A stretch of DNA of 64,000 nucleotides. Source: Apostichopus japonicus (Eukaryota > Echinodermata > Holothuroidea > Aspidochirotida > Stichopodidae). Shown here in pieces: positions 14,901 to 24,796 of the stretch; the first letter of the stretch is position 1; each line of letters opens with the position of its first letter. A program made the translations under genes and the position numbers. The DNA is taken from positions 14,620,001 to 14,684,000 of the forward strand of contig NC_092563.1 of assembly GCF_037975245.1 (NCBI RefSeq), written 5' to 3'. A model generated the notes under the pieces. That model made no database searches. It saw only the letters and a list, made by a program, of their open reading frames with translations, and had not been told where the DNA came from.

Positions 14901-15764
14901 ACAATGCTTCATACATACATTGCCTAGTCATTACTACGATACATGATAATGAAGTATCTTCAAATTTTGACAGGGATTTCAAGTTTTATGGGGTTTGCTT
15001 AGCAGACCATATAAAGAAAAGACGTGCTGAGAAATTTCTATACCATAACAGCCAGAGGCATCTTTGCATAATATGTCGATCTTTAATTTTGAATAGCAGT
15101 TTGTAATGTTAACTAGAAAATATTAAACATGTATTCCTTGGCTCATTACAAGAAGGTATTGACAAAATTATTTTAGCAAATGTTTAATGTGTCTAACTAG
15201 CATTAATTACAAAATTTTGATTCATTTTTTATTTCTTATGTCATGCATAAATATTCATCACTGCTTCACCACAAACAGTATCTAGATTATTACATAATTT
15301 CAAAGCTCACTAAGCTAAAGCTGACCAGACTGTGTAAGGCCAATCTGAAAAAAAACTATTTTGGCTCTGAAGACTACATGTCACAGACTAACAATGTAAG
15401 TGTCTTGTTACTACTCTGGTATAGCATACACTCTTTGCTCAAATATGCTTGTTTAACATTTTTAAACATGGTGAGTCAACTAAGAAATGGTTAATTCAAA
15501 TCAGCCCCCCCCCCCAAAAAAAATTGTCATGTTTGTTAAAAATGAAGCTATGAGATTTGAAAATTACTCCAACAAACATGTTACATAATTTGGACAGTAA
15601 TCAGTACTATTATAGCCTATTGCGATACCTTCAATGTCAAAATCTTTCAGGAAGCTCTCTAGTCGATCTTTCTCTTCATCCTCTGGCATGGAATGAGAGC
15701 TGTCATCATCCGGCTGCTTTGGTTTGCTGCGATGAGTCAGCTTTGTTCTCCGTTTACGAGGCAT
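8954..15764 (-). CDS. CDCA8: Borealin (chromosomal passenger complex subunit), 7 coding exons
   Basis: Borealin joins survivin and INCENP to bring Aurora B kinase to centromeres and the spindle midzone. Coding exons, in order: 15764-15629, 14838-14710, 13761-13643, 12800-12667, 11540-11439, 10755-10593, 9082-8954. All introns are GT..AG, the frame is continuous, and the product is 303 aa (the human protein is 280). Residues 35-45 read LESFLKDFDIE and run into a helix ending in EILRLP and DMKRSELF (71-88). This is the survivin/INCENP-binding helix of the family. A lysine/arginine/threonine-rich segment (129-152) matches the basic linker. TP motifs at about 184, 195 and 199 are possible kinase sites. 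Residues 208-303 form the C-terminal domain (SFAGSPVI, then an acidic helix). The ATG at 15764 is the first in frame. An AG just upstream may end a 5'UTR intron. Identification rests on remembered family sequence. Expression was not tested. Confidence 0.9.
10081..10470. mobile_element. hAT-Charlie-like element, 390 bp, in a borealin intron
   Basis: Termini CAGGGTTGTCCAACC and GGTTGGACAACCTG are inverted repeats. Flanks CAATAGAA and CTATAGAA match at 7 of 8. The subterminal GGGCCGGACTGTGGCCCGCG resembles the ends of Charlie-group hAT elements known from vertebrates. No transposase frame is present. Confidence 0.85.
13070..13251. mobile_element. hAT-like short element in a borealin intron
   Basis: Starts CAGTGTTGTAGTC and ends TACTACTTGACATCACTG, an imperfect inverted pair, with repeated GAGTC/AAGTC words between. 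The 8 bp on either side do not match, so the ends may have drifted. Confidence 0.55.
14411..14582 (+). repeat. Tandem triplication, unit about 60 bp
   Basis: Three copies of GTGATAGAGTTAC, then CTGACA..AGCAATTT, then CATACAGCTAAGAAATA, in borealin intron 2. Confidence 0.88.
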
Positions 15765-17233
15765 ATTGTCTGTGTTAAGTTATCTAGGAAAGGAACACAA
15801 TACAGTATGTACACTGTGTACAGTACTCATCTTCAAAGTTAACATAACACCTGGACATGAACCTTAATGGAAGCCTCCAAGGGTGCTCTGGACCTGGAGA
15901 AGTGGTCTAACCTCTAGCCCAGGACTAGCCTAATTGTTTCCAAAATCCACACTAACAGTGAGGCTGAATGTAAACAATGAAATGTTTTACCAGCCTAGGC
16001 CTAAGTTACTGACGATGGAGGTGGGGAAGCTAGATGACTGGTCATGCCTCAAAATTCAGGCTATTTACTGGCCCAATGCCAGTGTATTTGCTGCTTGCAG
16101 TACAGACTACAGAGTAATCTTAATCCATGCCTGAAAAGGCAGTGTAACTAAGACTAGCCTGATTCAAGTAGGAATTTGATTTAAGCTAGTCAGGGGCAGA
16201 AGCCTTTATCCCTAGGCTAGTATAGATCAAAAGTTTAATGCAATGCTATTCTTTTTTTAATAAGAGGATGAAACTGAAATGCAACTCCAAATCCTGCACA
16301 GTGTTGTGCTGGACTTGCGTAGACTAGGCCTAAGCGCTCCGACATTAGCCTAATGTTATGCCTCACTGAGACTTAGTACTGAGTGCGAAAAGGCTTTAAG
16401 TCGTAAGCTAGGCCTATCCTAGACTCTAATTTAACACAGATTATACACAGCCTATCGTTAAGTTAGGATAACTTTTCAACATTAATCGTACCGCTTCGTA
16501 CGTACTGCAGCAGAATAGCTAGGTTTTGTCGATACAAGAAATGTGATTAACATTGAAGTATATAAAAATAGGGCACCACCACTTACAATTTATAATTTGC
16601 GCTTTCTTCTGAAAATGGAAAATTGGAATTTTGGTTTGATGGCATTTAAACAACGAGCAATAATCTACCGCTCTGTTCTAACCAATCAAAATGCTTTATT
16701 TTGTTTCCGTTGTAGCCCAACGTTTAGTTTAAGGATAGCGCCCTCTATATCATACAGAAATGTCTGCGGGGCTTGGAAACCCCTCGGTAGGATATTTTTT
16801 CACGAAATGCAGACTTATACGATATTTTGACTATACGAATTCGACTTGAACGAATTTGACTTGTACGAATTCATCTAAAAAATGTAACTTTTCATATTGA
16901 ATTTTAGAATAATTATCTACAAATATTTCTACATTATCTCAACGTTTCGACTATTAGTCTCAAACTTAGACTTTTTCTCAATTTTAATTTTCGTACCCAA
17001 AATTTCGTGGAAAATGGAATTTATCATTAGACTGTCGGTGTGATGACACTTGATCGACCAAACCAGCCTGAACAGAAGTAACCCTCCTTTCAAGAAATAA
17101 GGACTCCAATGTACAAAAAGTGTATGTGTGTTGTATGGGGAGCGGGGGAGACGCAAAGCCATATATTGTCCACCGATACAAAAAGTGGGAGAATATCCCC
17201 CCCCCCAATAAGAACACTTTATTCATTGGCATA
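15765..17233. other. Borealin upstream region
   Basis: No TATA box is clear. Words of the GCCTAGGCCTA type recur. At 16830-16880 CGAATTYGACTTG repeats about three times. No other gene is seen. Confidence 0.5.
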
Positions 17234-17289
17234 CATAGGCGTAGGAGGCGGGGGGCTGGGGGGGGGCTGCAGCCCCCAACCATAATTTT

Positions 17290-17588
17290 TGGTGAAAATT
17301 CGGGCAATATGCTGAGAATTTTTCGGGCACCTACTGAAAGAATAATAATTTGCAGTGTGTTTTTCATTTTTTTGGGAGGAAAATTCGGGCAATATGCTGA
17401 GAATTTTTCGGGCATCTACTGAAAGAATAATAATTTGCAATGTGTTTTTCAAATTTTTGGTGAAAGTTCGGGCAATATACTGAAAATTTTTCGAGCACCT
17501 ACTGAAAGAAGAAGAATTTGCAATGTGTTTTTCAAGTTTTTCATGGTGAAAATTCGGGCAATATGCTGAGAATTTTTCGGGCACCTAC
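17290..17588 (+). repeat. Tandem repeat, unit about 85 bp, four copies
   Basis: Units start near 17294, 17380, 17463 and 17548 with AAATTCGGGCAATATGCTGA and contain TTTTTCGGGCACCTACTGAA. A partial fifth unit resumes at 17954 after the nested element. The array is internal to the hAT-like element. Confidence 0.88.
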
Positions 17589-17953
17589 CAGTGGCGGAGC
17601 GTCCATACAGTCAGAGGTGGCGGATGCCCCCCTGACGGACTCTGGCGCCCTTTTCAGCTTATTCGCGATTATTAACTTTTTTATTGCGCTCTCAAATACC
17701 TATTGACATTTGTAACATTTTGTTGGTGCAATTTTCTGACAAATGGCGATGACACCTATTTATTCTTCGTTTATCTGCAAATTAGCAAGGCCTGGAAAGG
17801 TTCATTTCCGGCGATCTAGGGAGTATCTTTACTCAAAAAGTTTCTGTACGCTCCGCGCCAACCTGTGGTGGCGCTCCCCTTAGATAGTGTCGAAAGCGCC
17901 CCTACAGACCATTCTCTCCCCCTGACCAATATCCCTCTATAGCTCCGCCACTG
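17589..17953. mobile_element. hAT-like element, 365 bp, nested, with perfect 8-bp target duplication
   Basis: Termini CAGTGGCGGAGC and GCTCCGCCACTG are perfect inverted repeats. GCACCTAC flanks both sides (17581-17588 and 17954-17961). It is inserted in the tandem array above and carries the CGCTCCGCGCCAAC block near its right end. Confidence 0.9.
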
Positions 17954-18262
17954 GCACCTACTGAAAGAAGAAGAATTTGCAATGTGTTTTTCAATGGTTA
18001 AACTTATATTATTATCATTATTGTTGCAACGACTTCCCCAATAATTATAACCAATATGGAAGGGGTAAAAACACGGAAAATGATAATATGTTATTGGCAT
18101 GTGATGCAATAACCGAAGAATGCCTATATGATAAGCACATTAACGTGTGGAACGCGCGCGGAGCGCGCGAAAAAATGTTGGTTATATCTTTCGGGCAAGT
18201 TGTTACAGCCCCCCCCCCCCCAAATCAAATGAGGCTCCTACGCCTATCTTGTCATAGTCTCG

Positions 18263-18263
<1 letters not shown>

Positions 18264-18309
<46 letters not shown>
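18264..18309. repeat. (TA)n microsatellite
   Basis: About 23 uninterrupted TA dinucleotides just beyond the right end of the 17234-18248 element. Confidence 0.95.
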
Positions 18310-18313
<4 letters not shown>

Positions 18314-18688
18314 AAGTCCTTTTACATTTGAAACGGACCTCTCTTCTTTAAATTCAAAACTAGGACTCACTTTCTATCACTGAAGGTTTATTTTTTAAAG
18401 AAATTGTCAAATCGTTTGGATTTATTACTATTTTGCTTCTTTGCAAGATTAGTCTCTTTAGCCTACTGTTTTTTTATTGAACTCTTCCTTTCCTTATGTA
18501 TAAATTCCTGTTATTGCGTCTTCATTTTGACATGTATAGAGTTTGGTAAATTGGCTCTAGACTTATACCAGCTTGGAAGATGAAGAGAGTAAACTAAACG
18601 GTAACTCATAACACTTTATATTCATATTATCAGGCTTGAAAAACTGCCGGTTTCAGAAAATTTGACCGCAGACCGCGCTTTGTCCATG

Positions 18689-18752
18689 CACCTGTAGTCT
18701 GCAGCTGCAGGCGTCATTCTCACTGTAGGCGCGAGAGCTCGCGGATAGGCCC
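18689..18752 (+). pseudogene. tRNA-Pro relic
   Basis: Fragments match the intact tRNA-Pro genes nearby in order: CCTGT and GTCT, then ATTCTC, GCGAGAG and GGATAGGCCC. The anticodon loop is mutated and most of the T arm is missing. It marks an older unit of the same array, and the following 70 bp end in the same flank word (GCTGTATGTTGCTT). Confidence 0.55.
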
Positions 18753-18825
18753 GGTGATTTTATTGTGCCTTCAATCGTTGTGGCTGACACTGTTCCGTCT
18801 CATAGATTCTTGCTGTATGTTGCTT

Positions 18826-19270
18826 GGGGGGGGGGGGGGCTGTAACGACTTGCCCGAAAAATATAACCAAAATTGGGGGGGGGGCTGTAACGACTTGCCC
18901 GAAAAATATAACCAAAATTGGGGGGGGGGGTCTGTAACGACTTGTCCGAAAAAATATAACCGAAATTTTTCGCGCACTCCGCGCGCGTTCAACATGTTAA
19001 TGTGCATAATCATATAGGCATGCGTCGGTTATTATATCGCATGCCAATTACATACAATCATTTGCCGTGTTATTACCCTTCCACATTGGTTAGAATTAGT
19101 GGGAAAGTCGGTACAATAATAATGATCATAATAATAGAATTTAACCATTGAAAACACATTGCAAATTAGATTTCTTTCAGTAGGTGCCCGAAAATTTTTT
19201 AACATATTGCCCGATTTTTTATCAAATATATTTAGTTGGGGGGGGGCTGCAGCCCCCAGCCCGCCGCCTC
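18826..19270 (-). mobile_element. Truncated inverted copy of the 17234-18248 element family
   Basis: Shares, on the opposite strand, the CTGTAACGACTTGCCCGAAAA block (here in three tandem copies of about 49 bp, 18826-18960), the CAGTAGGTGCCCGAAAA block and the GGGGGGCTGCAGCCCCC foldback. Neither outer terminus is intact. It sits within an old tRNA-array spacer, whose sequence resumes at CTTTCCAAATAAAG. Confidence 0.7.
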
Positions 19271-19435
19271 TTTCCAAATAAAGTGTGTCAACGTCAGTGA
19301 AATTGCATGACATTATTTTATAATTTCTTTTATTGTAATAAAACTAGAGAGTACTATGGTATAGGGCTGATCATCCAAGACAAAACCAAGCGACTTGTAC
19401 ATCTTGGGATATAATACACTGTCCAAATGTTAAGT

Positions 19436-19507
19436 GGCCTGTTGGTCTAGTGGCATGATTCTCGCTTTGGGTGCGAGAGGTCCTGGGTTCGATTCCCGGA
19501 TAGGCCC
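19436..19507 (+). tRNA. tRNA-Pro (anticodon UGG), copy 1
   Basis: A full 72-nt cloverleaf: acceptor stem GGCCTGT paired with ATAGGCC, A box TGGTCTAGTGGC, anticodon stem CTCGC/GCGAG with loop TTTGGGT (anticodon TGG at nt 33-35), and B box GGTTCGATTCC. One T-stem pair is a T-G wobble (TCCTGGG, where other copies have TCCCGGG). A short T run follows. There is no intron, and CCA is not encoded, as expected in animals. Confidence 0.95.
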
Positions 19508-19720
19508 TCAACCTCTTGTTTTGCTTATGTTGCTTACATTATCGTGGTATTGATTGTTAGCCCTCTTTCCAAATGAAGTTTTTCAACGTGAGTAAAATTG
19601 CATGACTTTTTTCTTCATTGTAATAAAACTAGAGAGTACTATGGTAAAGGGCTGATCGCCAAAGACAAAACCAAGCGACTTGAACATCTTGGAATATAAT
19701 ACACTGTCCAAATGTTAAGT

Positions 19721-19792
19721 GGCCTGTTGGTCTAGTGGCATGATTCTCGCTTTGGGTGCGAGAGGTCCCGGGTTCGATTCCCGGATAGGCCC
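19721..19792 (+). tRNA. tRNA-Pro (anticodon UGG), copy 2
   Basis: Matches copy 1 except for a fully paired T stem. It starts 285 bp after copy 1, and the intervening sequence is also repeated. A TATAAT-like word lies about 25 bp upstream, and TTTT follows within about 20 bp as a pol III stop. Confidence 0.96.
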
Positions 19793-20003
19793 TCAACTTC
19801 TTGTTTTGCTGTATGCTGCTTACATTATCGTGGTATTGATGTTAGCCTTCTTTCCAAATGAAGTTTTTCAGCATCAGTTAAATTGCATGACTTTTTTTTT
19901 TCATTGTAATAAAACTAGAAGCTACTATGGCAAAAAGGGCTGATCACCCAAAACTAAGCGACTTGAACATCTTGGAAAATAATACACTAACCAAGTGTTG
20001 AGT

Positions 20004-20075
20004 GGCCTGTTGGTCTAGTGGCATGATTCTCGCTTTGGGTGCGAGAGGTCCCGGGTTCGATTCCCGGATAGGCCC
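20004..20075 (+). tRNA. tRNA-Pro (anticodon UGG), copy 3
   Basis: Identical to copy 2 across the 72 nt and placed 283 bp after it. It is the last unit of the first array. Its downstream flank (about 1.1 kb) is repeated after copy 5. Confidence 0.96.
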
Positions 20076-21181
20076 TCAACTTCCTTTTATTAGTTTTATT
20101 ACAATACTCAGAACAATATCGTTTTCTAGAAAAACCAACTTGGAAGACAATATAACTGTGCTGCTTCTAATTCCCAATGACAGGCGAATCGGGAGTATGT
20201 ATACGAGCTATGAACGTTCAATTGTCTTTACTATTGAACCACAACTCACCAAATAATATAAATAATTGCACAACAAAAAACAAACTGAGAATTATACACA
20301 ATGGTAAAGAACAAAATAAATTGATGGCTAGAATGGCACTCAGACTCCAATGAACTCTGGATTACAAGACCAAAATATTCCAAATGGAAATGCCAAAGGT
20401 GATAAATATTTGAAAACAGGTAATACAATAAAACTACTCCATCAATTCTGTCTCTCCCTTTTCTCTGGTCTGATGAAGTATGCAGTCCATGGACAGTCAA
20501 TATAAGTGATGATATTATTCGCTAATACAACAACCGAAGTTGTTAGGAGTTATTTCACGTTCAGACAGGGGGTTGGGGTAGGGGTGGGGGAGTGGACCTT
20601 TAGACCACTACTATTACACTACTACCACTACTATACACCTGACACAGAAGTATTTATTCTCACAACCTTGCGTTTATGGCTATATAGACGACCTAAATTA
20701 TAGCCTATACATGCCTCAGAATGCACAATTGACCTCTTAATTTTGAAGATTTCTTTTTATGGGGGAGTTAGCTGACATGACCCCAGGGCAGCAACCCAAT
20801 CCTTTTAATATCCTTGATTTTTTCTGGACAGGTCTCCCACAAAGGTTCAGGCCCCCACCTCAACTCAGCTGGGGAAAATGTCCTATAAATCACTTAATCT
20901 GGTAAAAGAGTCTTAACATTTCTGTATTCTGGTTAAATATTTAATTTTCACCATGCTTGTGATTCATAATTTTTAATATGACCACTTTTGGTGTAAAAAG
21001 ACTATGAAACATAACTTTCAACTTAAAAATTCCAAATCTATTAAGAAAAGACATTTTGACTTTTTTCCCAATCAAGTCTAATTTCATCCATGCAGAAATT
21101 TGTAGCAATTTTTGAAGCGGTACAAAACTCATTTCCATTTGTTGACTTCTTATGAATCTTTCTTCGCATGCATAATTGAGT
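20004..21181 (+). repeat. Segmental duplication, copy A
   Basis: From tRNA copy 3 through about 1.1 kb of flank, this segment closely matches 22863-24027 in the same orientation, with scattered substitutions and small indels. Shared landmarks include a G-rich run at 20568-20590 and the word CAATGACAGGCGAATCGGGA (CAATGGAAGGCGAATCGGGA in copy B). Confidence 0.88.
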
Positions 21182-21287
21182 AAGTTTGAAATTTGTCAAC
21201 GTCAGTAAAATGCATGACTTTTTTTTTCATTGTAATAAAACTAGAGAGTACTATGGTAAAGGGCTGATCGCCCAAGACAAAACCAGG

Positions 21288-22513
21288 CATGGGCGGCGAT
21301 CCTGGGGGGGATGGGGGGATATATCCCCCCATGAAAATGGGTGGAGGGGATGTAATACACCATATCCCCCCCACCAAATGCCAGGAATAAGAATATTTTC
21401 ATGCCTTCATTTATGCATCATCGTGAATGTACGGCTCTTTTTAGCTTCATTTCTCGCCTATACCATAAACGCAGTGCGATCTTTTCAAATAAACCGTCTT
21501 TATAAAGCAAGAATAGTTGATTGTATGCTTCATTGGCCCTATAACAACAAAATGTATTATTGCGCCCACGGTATTGATATAGTACATATATGCACCCTCA
21601 TAGTATTCATATAGGCCCTATAGTAGGCCTACACACGTACATGTTCCCTCGAACAGCTGAGAATCTCATGTTACCAGGGTAATGCTTAATTAGGGGCGTC
21701 GGAGCGGTTTGCCGGACCAATATTCACGGCGCAAAAAAAAGGAGAAAAAAGTAGCACTAAGAAGAAAAAAAAGGCAAAAAATAAAGAACCAAAGTGAAAA
21801 CATACTTCAAAATGTGTTTCAGAAGATTAATCGGGTACAAAAACAGACAAGGGAGAATGCACAGAAGAAAAGCCCGGGAAGTGCCATTTCCTGCAATCTG
21901 GGAGGCATTTTTTCAAAATTTTCTCCATTACGCTACGCGCCAACCAATGGTGGCGCGTAGCGTAGTTTGACCTTCCAAACGTCCCCCACCCCCCCCCCCA
22001 ATAATTATGGTAGATGGCCACACTCTGATCTTCCATACCAATCCCAAATAGCTTCCGACGCCCCTGTTAATACACGTACGTTTCACCTGGATGCCCTAGC
22101 AATCGGTACCTAGGAATGTAACTATGTGTAATTGTGTATTGCATGTGTATAGGCCTATAATAGCCTGCATGAGGCCATTTTCTTCATCGAATAATATAAA
22201 GAGCTCTCGAACATTCTAACGTAGCGCCTGAAACAAGATTTACAGGGGCAATTTTCCCAAAATAACACCCGAAATTAAAAAAAAGTATTTTGGATCCTGA
22301 TTATGAGATATTTCGGACATGAAATCCCTATTTTAAAGTTGGGTATATGCCGCTTGGAAACCTCGGCAAGTGCCGTTTCCGGCCATCTAGAGGGTTTGTA
22401 AATCCCCAAATTTTCTTGTACGCTTCGCGCCAACTCATGGTGGCGCTACGCTTAGATAGTCAACAAGGTCATATCCCCCCCCCCCCACTCGGAAGTACGG
22501 ATCGCCGCCCATG
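21288..22513. mobile_element. hAT-like non-autonomous element, 1226 bp, with 8-bp target duplication
   Basis: Perfect 15-bp terminal inverted repeats CATGGGCGGCGATCC, flanked on both sides by AAACCAGG (21280-21287 and 22514-22521). Removing the element and one AAACCAGG restores an intact tRNA-array spacer (consensus AAACCAAGCGACTTG). An 8-bp duplication is the hallmark of hAT transposases. No transposase frame is seen inside. Confidence 0.88.
21691..22065. mobile_element. Inverted-repeat element nested in the 21288-22513 element
   Basis: Termini TAGGGGCGTCGGAGC and GCTTCCGACGCCCCTG are inverted copies with one indel. The 5-bp word TTAAT flanks both sides. The interior has a purine-rich start and the shared CGCGCCAAC..GGTGGCGCG block (about 21873-21966). 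Confidence 0.65.
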
Positions 22514-22566
22514 AAACCAGGCGACTTGAACATCTTGCAAAACAATACACTGGCCAATAATTAAGT

Positions 22567-22638
22567 GGCCTGTTGGTCTAGTGTCATGATTCTCGCATTG
22601 GGTGCGAGAGGTCCCGGGTTCGATTCCCGGATAGGCCC
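22567..22638 (+). tRNA. tRNA-Pro (anticodon UGG), copy 4, with two changes
   Basis: Keeps every stem, the TGG anticodon and the B box. It has T in place of one of the two conserved D-loop guanines (GTGTCAT, where others have GTGGCAT) and A in place of T at the first anticodon-loop base (ATTGGGT). The changed D-loop G normally contacts the T loop and also lies in the A box. The gene may be weak or dead. It lies just after the 21288-22513 transposon. Confidence 0.75.
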
Positions 22639-22862
22639 TCAACTTCTTGTTTTGCTGTATGTTGCTTACATTATCGTGGTATTGATTGTTAGTCCTCTTT
22701 CCAAATGAAGTTTGCCAACGTCAGTGAAATTGCATGACATTGTTTTATAATTTCTTTTATTGTAATAAAACTAGAAAGTACTATGGTATAGGGCTGATCA
22801 TCCAAGACAAAACCAAGCGACTTGAACATCTTGGAATATAATACACTGTCCAATTGTTAAGT

Positions 22863-22934
22863 GGCCTGTTGGTCTAGTGGCATGATTCTCGCTTTGGGTG
22901 CGAGAGGTCCCGGGTTCGATTCCCGGATAGGCCC
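22863..22934 (+). tRNA. tRNA-Pro (anticodon UGG), copy 5
   Basis: Identical to copies 2 and 3. It lies 296 bp after copy 4, and its downstream 1.1 kb matches that of copy 3, so copies 3 and 5 are counterparts in a segmental duplication. Confidence 0.96.
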
Positions 22935-24027
22935 TCAACTTCTTTTTATTTTGTTATTACAAAATGCAGAAAACTATCGTTTTCAAGAAAAAAACAACTT
23001 GGAAGACAACTTAACTGTGCTGCTTCTAATTCCCAATGGAAGGCGAATCGGGAGTATGTATACGAGCTATGAACGTTCAATTGTCTTTACTATTGAACCA
23101 CAACTCACCAAATAATATAAATAATTGCACAACAAAAAACAAACTGAGAATTATACACAATGGTAAAGAACAAAATAAATTGATGGCTAGAATGGCACTC
23201 AGACTCCAATGACTTCCGGATTACGAGACCAAATTATTGCAAATAATTGCGCAATGATAAATATTTAAAAACATGTAATTCAATAAAACTACTCCATTTC
23301 CTCAATTCTGTCACTCCGTTTCCTCTGATCTGATGAGGTATGTAGTCCATGGACAGTCAATATAAGTAATAGTATTATTCGCTAATACAACAACCAAAGT
23401 TGTTATGAGTTATTTCACGTTCAGACAGGGGGTTGGGGTTGGGGTGGGGGAGTGGACTTTTAGACCACTACTATTGGTATACACCTGACACAGAAGTATT
23501 TATTCGCACAACCATGCCTCTATGGCTTCTTACATAGACGACCTAAATTATAGCCTAAATATGCCTCTGAAAAATGATCTCTTAATTTTGAAGATTTCTT
23601 TTTATGGGGTAGTTAGCTGCCATGACCCCAGGGCAGCACCCCAATCCTTTATAAAATCCTTGATTTTGTCTTGACAGGTCTCCCACAAAGGTTCAGGCCC
23701 CCACCTAAATCAGCTGGGGCAAATGTCTTGTAAATCACTGAATCTGATAAAAAGAGTCTTTAACATTTCTGTATTCTGGTAAATATTTCATTTTCACCAT
23801 GCTTGTGATTCATAATTTTTAATATGATCATTTTTGGTGTAAAAAAACTATTAAACTTAACTTTCAACTGAATAATTCCAAATCTATTAAGAAAAGACAT
23901 TTTTACTTTTTTTCCCGAATTAAGTCTTATTTTCATCCACACAAATTTGTAGCAATTTTTTGAACCTTAAAAAACTCATTTCCATTTGCTGACTTCTTAT
24001 GAATCTTTCTTCACATGCATAATTAAG
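22863..24027 (+). repeat. Segmental duplication, copy B
   Basis: Direct copy of 20004-21181, with tRNA copy 5 at its left end. Similarity ends at about CATGCATAATTAAGTA. Confidence 0.88.
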
Positions 24028-24430
24028 TATGTCTCCCTCCATTGTCTCCATAGCAACAGCCAACTACGGTTCTTTTGTTAGTAGATAAGATTTGTTGATT
24101 GGCAATAAAGGTTCTGTAAACCAAGCTTGCTTTTGCATATTTATAAATAAACCACATTAAACAGGAAATAAAAACAGTTCTGACGTGCTCTTCATTCTTT
24201 GAGACTTGGCCACTTAGGCTGTATGATCCACTCGGCGAGTTGATTTGAACATCCATATAACCATCTCATTGCCCCATGTCTTCTAAAGATCTACTGTAGA
24301 TTCATTCTTCTTTGCAAATATCTGATTCCAACATGGGAATATCGAGAAGTTCACTGGTTCTATACATAAAGACCAAAATTGCTTAGCAAGAACAAGAAAA
24401 AGGAGGTGAGAACATTTTCAGTGATTTTCA

Positions 24431-24436
24431 TTTATT
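24431..24436 (-). promoter_or_regulatory. Candidate poly(A) signal for OXA1L
   Basis: An AATAAA hexamer on the minus strand lies about 360 bp past the OXA1L stop. It is the closest canonical signal seen downstream of the gene. Confidence 0.4.
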
Positions 24437-24796
24437 TAAAATCTGAACTATGAAAAATTGATTTACATTTCTATGATTTCTTTTACTTTTCATCGCAGAC
24501 ATTATAAGTTTAAGGTAACATCCGTCCTTTTTGCTCCTCCTCAACTGACCCCCCTCTCTTCAACTCCACCTGACCCCCTCTTATTCCCCCTTTTGGAAAT
24601 AAGTCTGCAGATAGTTCACATCAAATTGCACCAAACTTGACCCAATTGTCTGTCTATAACACTTTCCACACCATGGGGATAAATGAGTTGGTGTGACATC
24701 CAGATAAGGATCTGAAAACTTTGAGCCAGGTTCCCTAGATGTGGTCCATGCATCTCCTTAAATTTCACACATATCAGTCACAAAGCAAATTGCCGA

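Larger units (their letters stand above)
17234..18248 (+). mobile_element. hAT-like element with an internal tandem array, interrupted by a second element
   Basis: Termini CATAGGCGTAGGAGG and CTCCTACGCCTATC are inverted copies. Flanks TTGGCATA (17226-17233) and TTGTCATA (18249-18256) match at 7 of 8 bases. A G/C-rich foldback (GGGGGGCTGCAGCCCCC) follows the left end. Related copies, on the other strand, lie at 4220-4649 and 18826-19270. Confidence 0.78.
19271..20075 (+). repeat. tRNA-Pro tandem array, unit about 284 bp
   Basis: Each unit holds a spacer starting CTTTCCAAATRAAG, a stretch with TGTAATAAAACTAG, a stretch with AAACCAAGCGACTTG, then the tRNA gene. Three units lie here and two more at about 22514-22934. 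Confidence 0.9.

Noticed and set aside
16929-17584. Frames with repeated FSAYCPNF-type segments
   Set aside because: They are the 85-bp tandem repeat of a transposon read in frame.
19719-23115. Open frames beginning MACWSSGMILALGARGPGFD (three copies)
   Set aside because: They are tRNA-Pro genes read as protein, starting within GTGGCCTG. Such products are a well-known annotation artefact.
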